The notes under the pieces: generated by a model
Told to the model about the DNA's origin: nothing
Database searches by the model: none
The model's input: the letters and a program-made list of their open reading frames with translations, nothing else
Part shown: in pieces, positions 11,630 to 23,900 of the stretch
Position numbering within the stretch: position 1 is the first letter of the stretch
Layout: each line of letters opens with the position of its first letter
Program-made: the position numbers and the translations under genes
Assembly: GCA_016748015.1 (NCBI GenBank)
Contig: JAAOMT010000031.1
Span: 400,372-464,371, forward strand
Direction: 5' to 3'
DNA length: 64,000 nucleotides
DNA from: Geosiphon pyriformis
Lineage: Eukaryota > Glomeromycota > Glomeromycetes > Archaeosporales > Geosiphonaceae

Positions 11630-13429
11630 ATGAAAAAAGTCAAAAAGAAGTTACTGTCTGATTCTGTTGTGGTTGATACTTTTTCTAGAAAAAAGCACAA
11701 GAGTGGTTTATTGAAAAAATCTGTTAAAGTGATCAGAATTTCTGCTAGTGGTGTCTTTGATGGTTTAGCTGAAAGTATAAGTAAAAATACTACTAAGTCA
11801 AAGAGTGTTGATATGGAAGAAAAGTATTTAATAGAGGAAACCAGCTTTCAGCAAGAAAGTAAGGGAGAATCTGGTGATGATAATACTGAAATAATGCCCA
11901 AAGGTCTCAAAAGAGTTGTTACTAAACACACTTTTGGAAAGTTTCTAGGTACTATTGACTTCAGCATGAAAAATGATGATAATAATAATGTTTTGGATGG
12001 GTTATTCTCTTTTTTTCTCTCTCTCAAACATGTGGTGCAGATCTTGGTCAGAAAGTTTTTTGCTCTGAATATTGATCTTGTGGTAGTGGCTGGCAATTTC
12101 TCTCAGAAAAAGTTGGCTTATGTCAAAAAAATTTTCTCTAATGTGAATAGTTTTGAAAGGGCTTCTACTCCCTTAAAATTTGGTGGGATCATCTGGGCTT
12201 TTTTTACTTCTGAAAAAACAATGATGGCTGCAGCAAAATTAGCAAATAATTATGATGTTGTGATAAACACTAATCTCAAGTGTCTTATCAACAATCATAC
12301 AAATTGGGCAATTATGTTAAAAAAAAATCTGGTGGGAACATCTGTTAAGACTGTATGTACTGCTATAACTGAATTTGAAATCATCAAGTTGATCAAGATG
12401 CAGCTGGTTGGTCTATAACAGAAGATGATTATTGAGTTGGATAATTAGAATTAAGCTGATTTTTTGGCTGCTGAGTGGTCTATTCTTGTTGGAAAAAATG
12501 CAGGGCAGATGGCCAGAGCTGATGTTAATAAACAAACATGGAACTCCAAAGACAAGTTTAGAGCTTTGTTGTACACTTTTTCCATGAGTATGACTGCTCA
12601 TGATATCTGGAAGTTTATTGGTTTAGTTGGTGAGAAAACTTGTATCATTGATCATAATCCTATTACCTATGCTTGCACTCACTGCACTACTGTGTGTTTT
12701 GGTTCTAAGTCAGATCTAAATAGTGCTTTGGATATAACCCCAATTATAAAAGAAGTTGGTCTTCACTGGTCTTGCTTGTTGCTCACTCTGTGTTCAGTCT
12801 GTAAGGCTTTGGGCTATACATTCCTCTTTTGTAGGACTTCAAGTGGTTTGTCAGTTTTTAGAAGCAAGAAGGCTCCTTTTTCAGTTCATGATCAGTTCAG
12901 ACTGGCTAAGATTTATGAAAAAAAATCTGCATCTATCTTCCATCTCCTGTTTTTCAGTGACAAAACTTGGACTTTAGTAGTAAAAACCCCTTTAACAAAT
13001 GTATTTCATAGTAATAAACCTCATTTTGGTTCCATCAATGATAGTAAACTCTTCTCTCCTATTGTGAACGAATTGGAATTACAGTTGATTAACATTGAAA
13101 GTAGTCTCACCAACCTTGTAGGACAAATTAGTGAGTTGGCTAAGAGGTTAGATTCACTTATGTTAGTAGTTTCTTAGCCTAATCTTGAATGTCAGCTGCT
13201 GATAACCTTCCTATTACAGAATCCAGAGAGTAATATAGTAATGAGAGTGGATTTGGATGAGATTACTAGTGGTAAGACTGCTGCTGTTTTGAATCTTTCT
13301 TTATCCTCTCATGTAGTTAAATTAGAAAATATGTTAGAAAATCTTTTTGCTTCTATTTTGAGCTTGTCTACTCAATTTGATAGTTTGGTTCTGGCTGGTG
13401 ATGTGTATTCTCAACTCTTTTCTCAATGA
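11630..13429 (+). pseudogene. LINE copy 1 ORF1 (nucleic-acid-binding protein), broken
   Basis: The frame opens with ATG at 11630 and a Lys-rich N-terminus, and runs 262 residues to a TAA at 12416-12418. It continues in collinear pieces (12464-13177 and 13241-13429), as judged against copy 2. In the middle piece there are Cys-rich blocks (YACTHCTTVCF and then SVCKALGYTFLFC) where a CCHC-type knuckle of the family would sit; copy 2 reads KCSKYGNSGHTSLSC there, a fair C-x2-C-x4-H-x4-C, while this copy has lost the His position. ORF1 proteins coat the element RNA. The last codons overlap the start of ORF2 by four bases (ATGA at 13426). Confidence 0.7.
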
Positions 13430-16400
13430 CCAGTTCTGTTTGGAAAATTGCTACATGCAATGTCAAAGGAATGAACAATTCTGCAAAACAGGATAATATC
13501 ATTTATTGGCATAAAGACATAGACAATTTGGTCTTTATTTTCACAGAATTAAAACTGAAAGGGAAGGTTTGCCCTTGGATTGTCAACAAATTTGATGGTG
13601 TTCAGGTGTTTACTTTTGGTTTGGAATTTGGATATCTAGATGCTGAGGTTGTGGTTGTTATAAACTCTTTTTTGGCAAGACATATATACAAAGTTTTTGA
13701 GGTGCCTAGTTGGTTTCTCTTTATTAAATTACTTTTCAAAAATAAACTTTCTGTGTCAATTTTGGGGCTTTACACTGGTGCTTTTTCAGCAGTTTGGTTT
13801 TTTCAGACTGGTAATATTAACTCTCTTATTGTAAAACCTATTAATGAGTCTTCTTTCATCATCCTTGGTGGTGATTTTAATAAGAATAGTTCTTATAAGT
13901 GTGCAAGTTTTCAAAAATGCCTTAATATGAGGCTGGTCAATTCTTTGGTAGATAGCTTGGCTGTGAAGAAACCTACTTGAGAAAATTCAAGAGGCATCAT
14001 GAAAATGATTGATTACATGTTCATTTCTCCAAATCTGGTCAATATGATTGTATATTGTAATGTTTTGGATGTCAATAAACATTTTGACACAGATCACCAA
14101 GCTGTTTCTATGTCCATAAGTTTGAGTAGACTTTTGGATACACAATTGAACTCTATTTGCAAACAAGTGAACAAGAATTGTTGGAAGTTTGATTTCAAAA
14201 GTGCTGATAAGAATAAGTGAAACTGTTTTAAAGATACCATGTTGGCCAATGCCACAATGTTCTCTGTTGAGTTTGCTGTTGCTGTTAAATTCTCAGATTT
14301 GGATGCAATGTGAGATATTGTTTGCAAAATATTAATTCTTTCAGCTAATGAAGTATTTAAAAGGAAATAGTTCAAAGATTTTGATGGTGTCTTTATCAAA
14401 GATTCTTCAACATTTTACAAGTTGGAGCTTTTGGTTTCAAAGATTGTTAGGGCTTCTTGTGAGGAGAGTGCTGTTAATTTTGTTATTTTTATGAAGTGTT
14501 GGAGCTCCTTAGACAATATCAAATCTTTAGTTATTTAGGATCTTATAGACTCTGGAGCATGCTTTGATCATGTTTGTTCTGCTCTCTATGGGGTTAGAAA
14601 GTCTTATCATGCATCCAAGCTTGCAAAATCTCTAAGAGCTAATAAAGCAAACATTAGATTTGCTATTAATAAGAGGATAGAAAGCTTTGCAACAAATAAG
14701 AGTCATATTATTAGGAGTGTACTGGAATATCTTTTCCATAAGGTGGTGCTGAACCATCTGGTAGTTGATGACAAACTGATTTTGAAGCCTAATGTGGTTA
14801 AATTTAAGGTGGATGTAATTATGGAGAATTGGACTAGAAAATGTAATGTGATTACTTATATCCCTGGTCTCATCAATATTAACCTTTGGAGTATGTCTTT
14901 AATAAAGTTTTTTCTGGTGTAATGTATTTAATTGAGTTTGATAAACTTTTTGGTGTGATTTTTAATCTATTTAATAGCAAAGCTACTGGTTTTTTGGATA
15001 TTCCAAATAAGCTTTGGAAACATTGTGACAGTTTGGTTCTAAATATGCTTTTAGTACTCTTGAATTCTTGTTTTTCTGGTGAATCAGTGTCTAGTTTTTG
15101 GAAAAAGACTTGGGTTTTGATGATTCCCAAACCATATGAGTGAAAAAAGGTTCTGACGAACACCTGGTCTATTGCCTTAATTGAAACTACTTGTAAAATC
15201 CTGTCCAAGATTCTCTCTGATAGGATTTTATTAGCTTACAGCACTTTTGACATTTTTTATGGTAATAATTTTTCAGTTTTAAAAGGTACAACAACCCAGT
15301 TTTTTATTTTTGCAATTGGTTTAGTAGTGAAGAATGCTCTGGAGAAGAATCAGGAGCTTTGGCTGGTGTTGCAGGATATGTAAAAGGCATATGATTTGGT
15401 TGGCTGGAAACATCTTAAAAAGAGTTTGATTAGGATCAAAATGTGTAACAAGTTTATTTAATTTTTTGGTAATGTTCATAGGAGTTATACCAATAGAGTT
15501 ATAACTGATTTTGGTTTGATCAGTAGTTATTGTGTCTATAATGGTTTAGATCAGGGTAAAGTTTTTTCTTCTCTTTTGTGGCATATATTTTATGATCCTC
15601 TTTTGTGCAAGGTCAAGAGACAGGAAAGTGTGTGTAAATATAGATTAAGTTCTCATTTTATTTCCAGAAATGATCATGCCAAATCTTGGGCTGAGCTTTC
15701 TTTTTTTTTTGTCACTGATGTCTTTGTTGATAATACAATTTGGATTGGTAGCAGTTAGACTACTACTTAACATATTTTTAATATTGCTAGTGAATTTTTT
15801 CAAATCAATGACATTTTCATTAACAATAACAAAATCATGACCATTTCTATTAATAGCAAGATTAATACTTCTTCTTTGTCTATTAGTGAATTGCTCATCT
15901 CTATTACTAAAAAAAGTGAATCTTATTAATACTTGGGTATTTTTCTTTCAATAAATGGTCTCTCAAAGCCTAGTGTGGCTAAAGCACATTCAAACATTCA
16001 CTTTTTTGTTAACCTGATTCTGAAAAAAGCCATCTCAGATAAGCAGTTCTTGTATTTGGTATTAGATGTTCTTCATTTTATTATTAGCTATAGAATGCAA
16101 TTTAGTTTTGTTTTAGTTGGTATATATAACAAATAAGATGCTTTGATTCATAAAGACTTGAAGTCCAAATCAGGTTTTTTTGCTAATTTTCCTAGCAATA
16201 CAATCTATTACCCTTTATTTTATGGTTTGAAATTTTTTGTTCAACTTCAGTCTAAGAGTAAGATGGCTTTTCTTATCAGATTTGTGAATTCTGGTGGAAT
16301 TTTGGGTCATTTGTTTGCTCACAAGTCTCATGACTTGCAAGTTATGTGTTGGTGTCCTGTTTATTCTTTAAGTTTTTCTGTTTGTATTTGAATCAGCTTG

Positions 16401-18106
16401 TCTAATAACTTTTTGACAGCCATAGTTCATATTCTTTTAGAGTGCAATCTGTTCCTAGGAGGCTTTTTTGATGGTCTTTTTCATTTTTGTGGTGGAATGC
16501 CCATGTCTGATGTTCTTGGTAAGTTAATATTTTTCAAGTTTTTTCCTTCTCTCCAGAGATATGGCATTGCCTTTGTAAACCAACTTTGCAATCGTCATGA
16601 TGCTGTTTATAATTGGTACACTTTCAAGCAGTAAAAAAAATTGGACTCCCATGGCCCAACTCCTAAGTGGTTTAAGATTTCTACTGCATTTCTTAATGGC
16701 ATGACTGCTTCTTTTGCACAAACCACTATTTTGAATAACATTGGTCTTTTGAGTATTTTTGAGTCTTGTGACTTTGGCTTTATTTGTAATCAGCTTTCTC
16801 AGATTGTTCTTGGCAGTTTTTCAGTATACATGAATGGATCTTTAAAGAACATGAGCATGGCTAACATGAAAGCTGGTGCTGCTGTTTTTTTGAAGACATT
16901 GATTTGGGTTTAGGTGTAGGCATCTTAGGTTTAATGTCATCTATCTTGGCAGAGATGCAAACTATTGCATTGGCCTTAGAATGTATTCCCCCATTCAGCT
17001 CTGTTCACCTTTTTTCAGATAGTCAATCTGCTTTGGATGCTTGTAAGTCGGAACTAGGTTTGGTGTTCCCAAACTTTCACAATTATTGTTGGATTGAATG
17101 AAGACATATTGCTAATTTTGTTCACAGTAAGAATTTAAGAGTCTCTTGGCTCAAAGTAAAAGACCACTTTGATGTGTTGGAAAATGAGCATGCTAATGCA
17201 CTTGCTAATGCTGTTTCTCTTTCTAAGCAGTATTTTCCTCTTCATTTAAATGAACATTTTTTGGTAGCTAATAGTTATTTGGTTTTCAGTAACTCTAGAC
17301 ATTTTGTTCGCGATGTTTTTTGTTCTATTTGTTATGTCTACTGGGAAGTTAGTTCTGGTTCTACATTTTTAGATGGTAATTTGTATTCTAATATTGATTG
17401 GATCAGCTTCTTGCTGGTATGGCACCCTAATTTGCACATGGTCACTGGTTTTACTGATAAGCTTATAGCTTTTGCATGTACTTATTTTATGAAAGTTCTG
17501 CATTGTCAGCTGCCTATTGCCATTTATAAGCAACTTTATAATTGACATTACCCTAGTGTATTGTGCTTATATTGTGGTGCCATAGAGGTATTAGATCATG
17601 TTTTTTTTTGTGACATTAATAATTCTACTTGTCTTCAGATTTTGAATACTTTTGTAGTCTCTTGAAAAAATCTTTCTGGCTTTTCTTATTTTTCATCATA
17701 TGTCTTACAGCTGTTATCATCCAGTGTTTTTAATGTCTCTGTCTCTATGGCTCTTTTTAAAAGTTTTGTTTTCAATAGTTGGCTTCAGGAAGCTGTCTCT
17801 GTTTTCTGTGATCCCAGGGTTGCTAGTTTGAAAATTATTGAGTTTGTGTATTTCTTCTGTCTTGCTTTTAAAGACAAAGTCTGATTAATTTATGTTAAAC
17901 ACCATGCTTACATGAAAAAAAATGGTCTGATTCTACTGAATGGGTTGGTTTTTGTTTCAGTTTCTGGTTTGGCTTTGGGGTTATCAGCCAGCATGATCAA
18001 ATTGCTTAGTATTGCTGAAGCATTTGGCATCTATTTTGGCTTTTATAGGTCTTGTTCATTTTTTTCAAGAATTGGTAATTCTGTTTTGGTTTATATAGCT
18101 GTGTAA
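13426..18106 (+). pseudogene. LINE copy 1 ORF2 (endonuclease, reverse transcriptase, RNase H), broken
   Basis: The frame starts at ATG 13426, overlapping the ORF1 stop as ATGA. The endonuclease (APE type) gives WKIATCNVKGMNN at the start, FTELKLKGK, ILGGDFNKN at about 13860 and a terminal FDTDHQAVSMSI block near 14085. RT follows, with VLQDM-stop-KAYD near 15370 (Asp of motif A) and, at 15726-15734, Phe-Val-Asp-Asn in place of the catalytic Phe-Val-Asp-Asp. RNase H has VYMNGSL (the family's Asp replaced by Asn) and FSDSQSALDA near 17010. The C-terminus ends with TAA at 18104-18106. About 20 in-frame stops break it. ORF2 would nick target DNA and copy the RNA there (target-primed reverse transcription). 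Confidence 0.85.
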
Positions 18107-18250
18107 TGTTGTTCTAATTGGTCTGAGTGACTGGTCACATGTAGAAAGTGCATGATTCACATTTAGTTTAGATTATTTCTTTAATATATAATTCTAGACA
18201 GTATTTAGACTTTACTTATAAAGTATTAATAAAAAAATAATAAAAATAAA
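18107..18250 (+). other. LINE copy 1 3' UTR and tail
   Basis: The sequence after ORF2 aligns with the sequence after ORF2 in copy 2 once element B is removed: GGTCACATGTAGAAA here against GGTCAT...GTGTAGAAA there, then a shared TAGTTTAGATTATTT and a shared ACTYATAAAGTRTTAAT block ending near 18226. After that come only A/T runs. Confidence 0.7.
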
Positions 18251-19188
18251 ATATTTAATAAAGACTTAAATTTTTCTGAAAATAAAAAATTTTTGTAAAA
18301 TTAATAATATTTTGAAAACTTTAAACTCTCAATATTAAATTTAAAATAAATAAAACTATAAAATAATTAATTAGTTTGGTTTTAAATAATAATAAATTTA
18401 TTGAAATTATTTAAATAATGGCTTTTTTAAATTAATTTGCTTTTATAATTTTAATATAATTTAGTTTAAATTAAGTTTATGTTTTAAAAAAAAAATTATT
18501 AAAAAATTTGGTTTTTTAAAATTGTAAAATTTTTGTTATTAAATAAATAATTAACTAATTTTAAAAAAATTATTTTTTGATTAAGTTTAAGCAAATTAAT
18601 ATTACTGTTTTAAATATTGTTAATTTTGTTTATAGTTTTGATATAATTTATAAAATTGATTTAATTTAAATTATAAATAAAATATAAAAAAAAGTTTAAT
18701 AAATAATATTAAATTTGTGGTTTTTAATATTAAAACTTAACTTTTATTAAAAATTTTGTTTGTTTATAATGCTAAATTTGTTAAAAAAATTACTTGAAAT
18801 TTGGGTTTTTAATATTTTAAAATCTATTAGTTTTATAAGTAATATTAATGTATAATTAATTTTTATTGGTTTAAATAACTAATTATATATAATTAAGTAT
18901 AAACTATATTTATTTTTTTAACTTTTATTTTTGATAAATTATAATAAATTGGAGTTAATTATTATATAATAATAATAAAATAAAATATTGAATATATAAA
19001 ATTAATTATTAATTTATAATTAATTTAATTAAATATAAATATTAATTAATAATTTCTTTCTCTTTTTCATCTCAAATTTCTAAAAGAGTCTCAAGTTTTT
19101 TTGAAAAAAGTTTTTTACAATTCAATATAATAAATCTAAACCCTTTATTCTTGATTATAAAGCCACTGTTGGCTGTAGTATTGCTGTC
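18250..19188 (+). other. LINE copy 2 5' UTR
   Basis: Almost pure A/T leader. Two blocks can be recognised: about 18275-18400 (TTTTTCTG, then AAACTTTAAACTCTCAATA and TTAGTTTGGTTTTAAATAATAA), shared with about 60215-60340, and about 18865-18910 (GGTTTAAATAACTAATTATAT), shared with about 60380 and about 11405. A pyrimidine-rich stretch near 19055 precedes the coding region as in copy 1. Confidence 0.6.
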
Positions 19189-20969
19189 ATAAAAAAGGCT
19201 GTTAAAGTTTCTGGTTTTAGTGATAGCTTCAAACCTGTTCTTTTAAGGAAAAAAAAAAGAAGTGGTGCTTTAAAAAATAGTTCTGGTGGTAAGAATGTTG
19301 GTTCTAAAGTTCAGAATAATTGTTTATGAGGTTCAGAGACTGGTAACACTATTGAGTCTGATAGTATTGATATGAAGGAGGAATACCTGGTAGAAGAGAC
19401 CAGTTTTGATTATAGAGAAAGTGGTGCTCTTGCTAAAGGTAACTCTAATCAAACACTTACTAGTTTGAAAGTTAAAACCAAGAAGGTGTTAGGCAAGCCA
19501 TTGGGTAAAATTAATTTCTCATTAAGTAACAATGAAAATGATGTTTTTTTGGATATTCTATTGAAATTCTCTTCACCTTTAAAAAATCTGGTCAACATTT
19601 TTGTTGGCAAATCTTTCACTTTGAATATTGGGTTGGACAAAGTGGTTGGAAAATCTTCTCAAGAAAAGCTTCAAGTAATCAAAAAGTTGTTTTCAAAAAT
19701 CAATGATTTTGGAAGAGCCTCTACTCTCTCAAAATTTGCTGGAATTATCAGAGCAACATTTACTTTCAAATTAAGTTTGGCACAGGCTTCTAAAAAGGCT
19801 AAAAAAGTGAAACACTAATCTCAAAAAATTAACTAGGCATTTAGATTGAACTGTGGTGTTGAAAGAAATTTCAGTTGGTATACTGGCTGAGGTTGTGCAT
19901 GTTATACTATCTGAATTTGGTATAATTAAGTCGATCAAAATGCAGTTGATAGGGCTGTGACAAAAAAGCTTTAATTGAGTTTGAACATTTGGATCATGCT
20001 AATTTGGTTGCAGCAAGATGGTCTATTCTTATTAGAAAAGATGCAGTGTATGTTGCTAGATCTGATATGGACAAAAAATCTTGAGATGTGAGGAATGTAC
20101 ACAGAACTTTTTTGTATATTCTGCCAATAGGTACTAATACACATAATATTTGGAACTATATCACCTTAGTGGGTGGAAAAATGTGTGTTATTAACCATTA
20201 TCCAGTTTCTTATGCTTGGGTCAAGTGTGCTTCTGTTTGTTTTAAAATGGCTAAGTTATTGAATGCTGTCATAGAAACCACACCAGTTTTGAAGGGTGCT
20301 AATTTGCACTGGTCTTGTTTTGTTTCAGCTAAGTGTTCAAAGTATGGAAACTCTGGTCATACATCTTTAAGCTGTGTAATTAGTAGAATAGGTGTTTTTT
20401 CTGAAGTCTCAGCTTGTAAAATTTTTTCAAATGCAGATAAAAGCAGGCTGTCTGCCATCTATGCCAAATGTTCAGTACTGGTTGCTTGTTCAGTCTCTTT
20501 TGAAGATGTTTCTTGGGTAAAGGTGGTTGGTAGGTTTTCTTTTTTTTCTCTTCTTAATTGTAATAGTTTGGCTTATTTTGGTTCTTCTTCAAAAGTGAAA
20601 TCTCTTTTGACTTTGTTTTTAGATTTGAATGATAGGTTTGCTACTCTTGAGCATAGTCTTACCAGCCTTGTGGAACATGTTGATAAGTTAACTAAGAAGT
20701 TAGATACACCTGGGCCAATGGTTTTCCAGTCTAGCCCTGAATGTCAGCCATTGGTGACCTCTTCATCACAGAATCAAGAGGTGGATACAGTGATGAGTAA
20801 GAGTTTGAGTGTGGTCACTAGTGATGAAACTATTACAGAAGTGATGGTGTTTGATTCTTCAGTTATTTCAAAGATAGAAGAAACTCTGAACAATCTGTCA
20901 ATCATAGTCATGAGTCTTTTGGCTAAAATAGACAATGCAGGTTTGGTTTCTATTGTTTTTTTTTCTTAA
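19189..20969 (+). pseudogene. LINE copy 2 ORF1, broken
   Basis: By alignment with copy 1 the start codon should be at 19189, where ATG has become ATA (one G-to-A change after a T). The frame then runs through a Lys-rich N-terminus, is stopped by TGA at 19327, and resumes at 19372-19818 and 20088-20969. The second large piece carries AKCSKYGNSGHTSLSC at about 20330-20380, a C-x2-C-x4-H-x4-C type knuckle, followed by long Ser/Leu-rich sequence with heptad-like Leu spacing (about 20600-20710) that could be a coiled coil. The role would be RNA binding and packaging. Confidence 0.7.
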
Positions 20970-23900
20970 TGATAGATCTGATCTAAAAAGTTGTAACATG
21001 TAATATTAGAGGCATGAACAATCTTGCAAAACAAGATGATATTGTGCATTGGCATAAAAATATGAACAATCTAATTTCAATTTTTATGAAAACTAAGCTG
21101 AAAGAGAAAATACATTCATGAATTGTTAAAAAATTTGAAAGCATCTGTGTGTTTACTTCTGAGTTGGACTCTGGTTACTTGGAGTTGAATGTTGCTGTGA
21201 TTATGAATAATTCTTTGGCAAGACACATATATAAGATTTCTGAGGTACCCAGTTGGCTTATTTCTATTAAGTTGCTTTTTAAAAATAAGCTTTCTGTCTC
21301 AATTTTGGGGCTTTATGCTAGAGCTTCTTTTATGGTCCATCTTTTTCAGACTGATGAAATCAATTCACTTATGGTTAGAGCTGTAAATGAATCTTTTTTT
21401 ATTGTTCTTGGTGGCAATTTCAACAAAGATGATTTTCATAGATGTGTCAGCTTCAAAAAATGCCTTGATCTGAGATTAGTCAATTTTTTGGTTGGAAGTT
21501 CAGCAGTATGGACACCTACTTGAACTAATTCTTGAAGGGTTGCAAAAGTGATTGATTATGTGTTTGTTTCTGCAAATTTGGTTAGTGTGTTAATGCATTG
21601 TGACATTCTGGAAGTTGGTAAACATTTTGACACTAACCACCAGGCTGTTTTTGTGTCTGTAGATCTGGGTGAATTATTAAATGCATAATTAAACTCTCTT
21701 TGCAAACAGACAAATATGGATCATTAGAAGTATGATATCAAAAGTGCTGATAAGGTTAAATGGTATGAATTCAAAATGTTAACAGCTGCTAATGCTGCTA
21801 TGTTTTTTGATGAGTTTGTTTCCTCTGTGGTGTTTTCTAATCTAGATTCTATGTGAAATATTGTTTGTAAGATAATGGTTTTTTTGGTTAATGAAACATT
21901 TAGGAAGAAATGGTTTAAGAGCTTTGGTACCATCTTTACCAAGAACTTTTCTAGGTTTCACAAATTAGAAATTTTGATTTTGAGAATAGTTAAGGCATCT
22001 TGTGAACAGAACTCTGTTAGATTCACATCTTTGATAAGCCATTGGGCTTCTTTGGACCCTGATAAAGTCTTGGCAGTACAGATTCTTTTGAACTCCAATA
22101 CAAATTTTAATCATGTTAGGTCTGCTCTTTTTGGTGTATAAAAGTCTTATCATGCTTCCAAATTTGTTAATTTTTTGAAGGCTTAAGAGTCAAGTATTAG
22201 GTCTATTATTAATAAGCGTATGAAAAGTTTTGCTTTTGATAAGGATTATACTATTAGAAGTGTTTTAGAATGTTCTTTCTGTAAGATGGAATTGGACTAT
22301 CTGGTTGTTGATAATGAATTGATTTTGGAGCCTAATTTAGTCAAAACTAAGGTGGATGTAATTATAGAAAAGTGAACTAGGAGACACAAAGTGGTCACTA
22401 ATATCTCTAGTGAATGGTCTTGTCAATATCAGCCTTTGGAGTATATCTTTGATGGTGCATTCTCGGATGTGATGTGCCCAATTGGTTTTGATAAGTTGTT
22501 TGGTGTGGTTTCTGATCTGTCTAATGGCAAAACTGCTGGTTTTTCTGGTATCCCCAATTAACTTTGAAAACACTGTGACAAATCAATTATGTGTATGTTT
22601 TTAGAACTTTTGAACACTTGTTTGATTAGTGAATCAGTGCCCAGTTTTTGGATGAAAGCTTGGGTCTCAATGATCTCTAAATCATATGAATGAGAGAGTG
22701 TTTTCACAAACACCCATCCTATTACTCTAATTAAAACTGCTCATAAAATTTTCTCCAAGATCCTATCTAATAGAATTTCTCTGGCATGTAGCAGCTTTGA
22801 TGTTCTTCACAGTAACAACTTTTCTGTTCTAAAAAACACTTCTATATAATCACCCATTTTCACAGTTGGCTTGGTAATAGAGGATGCTCTGGAAAAGAAC
22901 CACAAACTCTGGCTTGTTTTGCAGGATGTGTAAAAGACATATGATTCTGTTGACTGGGAGCATCTTAGAAAGAGTTTAATTAGAATTAAAATGTATAGCA
23001 AGTTCATATGTTTTTTTGGTAGTATTTATTGCAATTGTGTCAACAAGGTTATGACTAATTTTGGCTTAACTGTTGGGTATTATATTCATGATAACTTGGA
23101 TCAGGGGAAGGTCTTTTCATTACTCCTCTGGTACATATTTTATGATCCTCTTCTTTGCAAGGTTAAGAGACAAGAGAGTGTATATAGATACAAGTTGAAT
23201 TCTTATTTTATCTCAAAAAATAGTCATCTGGAACCTAATGCTGGATTGTTTTTCTTCTTTGCTGTTGGGGCTTTTGTCAATGATATAATTTGGATTGGCA
23301 GCAGTCAGAGTGCTACTTAGCATATTCTCAATATTGTCAGTGAATTTTTCTGGGTCAATAATATTTTTATTAATACAGACAAGACTGTTGCCATCTCTAT
23401 TAATTGTAGAGTTAGTAATCCTTCTTTATTTATCAGTGGTTTGCCTATTGCTATTGCTAAAAAAAGGAGTCACATCATTACCTAGGCATTTTTCTTTCAA
23501 CTGAGGGTCTTTCAAAGCCTAGCTTGGCCAAAGCACAGTCGGATGTTTGGTTTTTCTCCAATCTTGTGCTAAGAAAAGTCATCTCAAATAAGCAATTTTT
23601 GTACTTGGTTTCAGCTGTTTTCTATCCTATTGTGAGCTATAGAACTCAGTTCAGCTTTATTCCTTTTAATGTGTGCAACAAATGGGATATTCTGATTCAT
23701 AAAGATCTTAAGCTGAAATCTGGTCTTCCTCTTAATTTTCCGAATAATACAATTCATTACTCTTTCTTTTATGGTTTGAAGTCTTTTAAACAGGTGCAAT
23801 CCGAAAGCAAAATAGCATCACTTGTGAATTTTGTGAACTCTAATGAGATTTTGGGTCATATGTTCTCCTATAGGTCTCACAACTTGCAAGTTTTGTGTTG

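Larger units (their letters stand above)
11019..18240 (+). mobile_element. LINE (non-LTR retrotransposon) copy 1
   Basis: About 7 kb, plus strand. An AT-rich 5' UTR (to 11629) is followed by ORF1, then ORF2 with endonuclease, reverse transcriptase and RNase H, then a short 3' UTR and an AT-rich tail. A second copy of the same family follows at once in the same orientation (18250 onward), with collinear protein sequence throughout. The 5' UTR shares the block near 11400-11450 (TTTTAATTGGTTCAAATGATTGGTTATAT) with copy 2 at about 18865 and a fragment at about 60380. The 5' limit is uncertain because element A abuts it. Many in-frame stops make it inactive. Confidence 0.85.
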
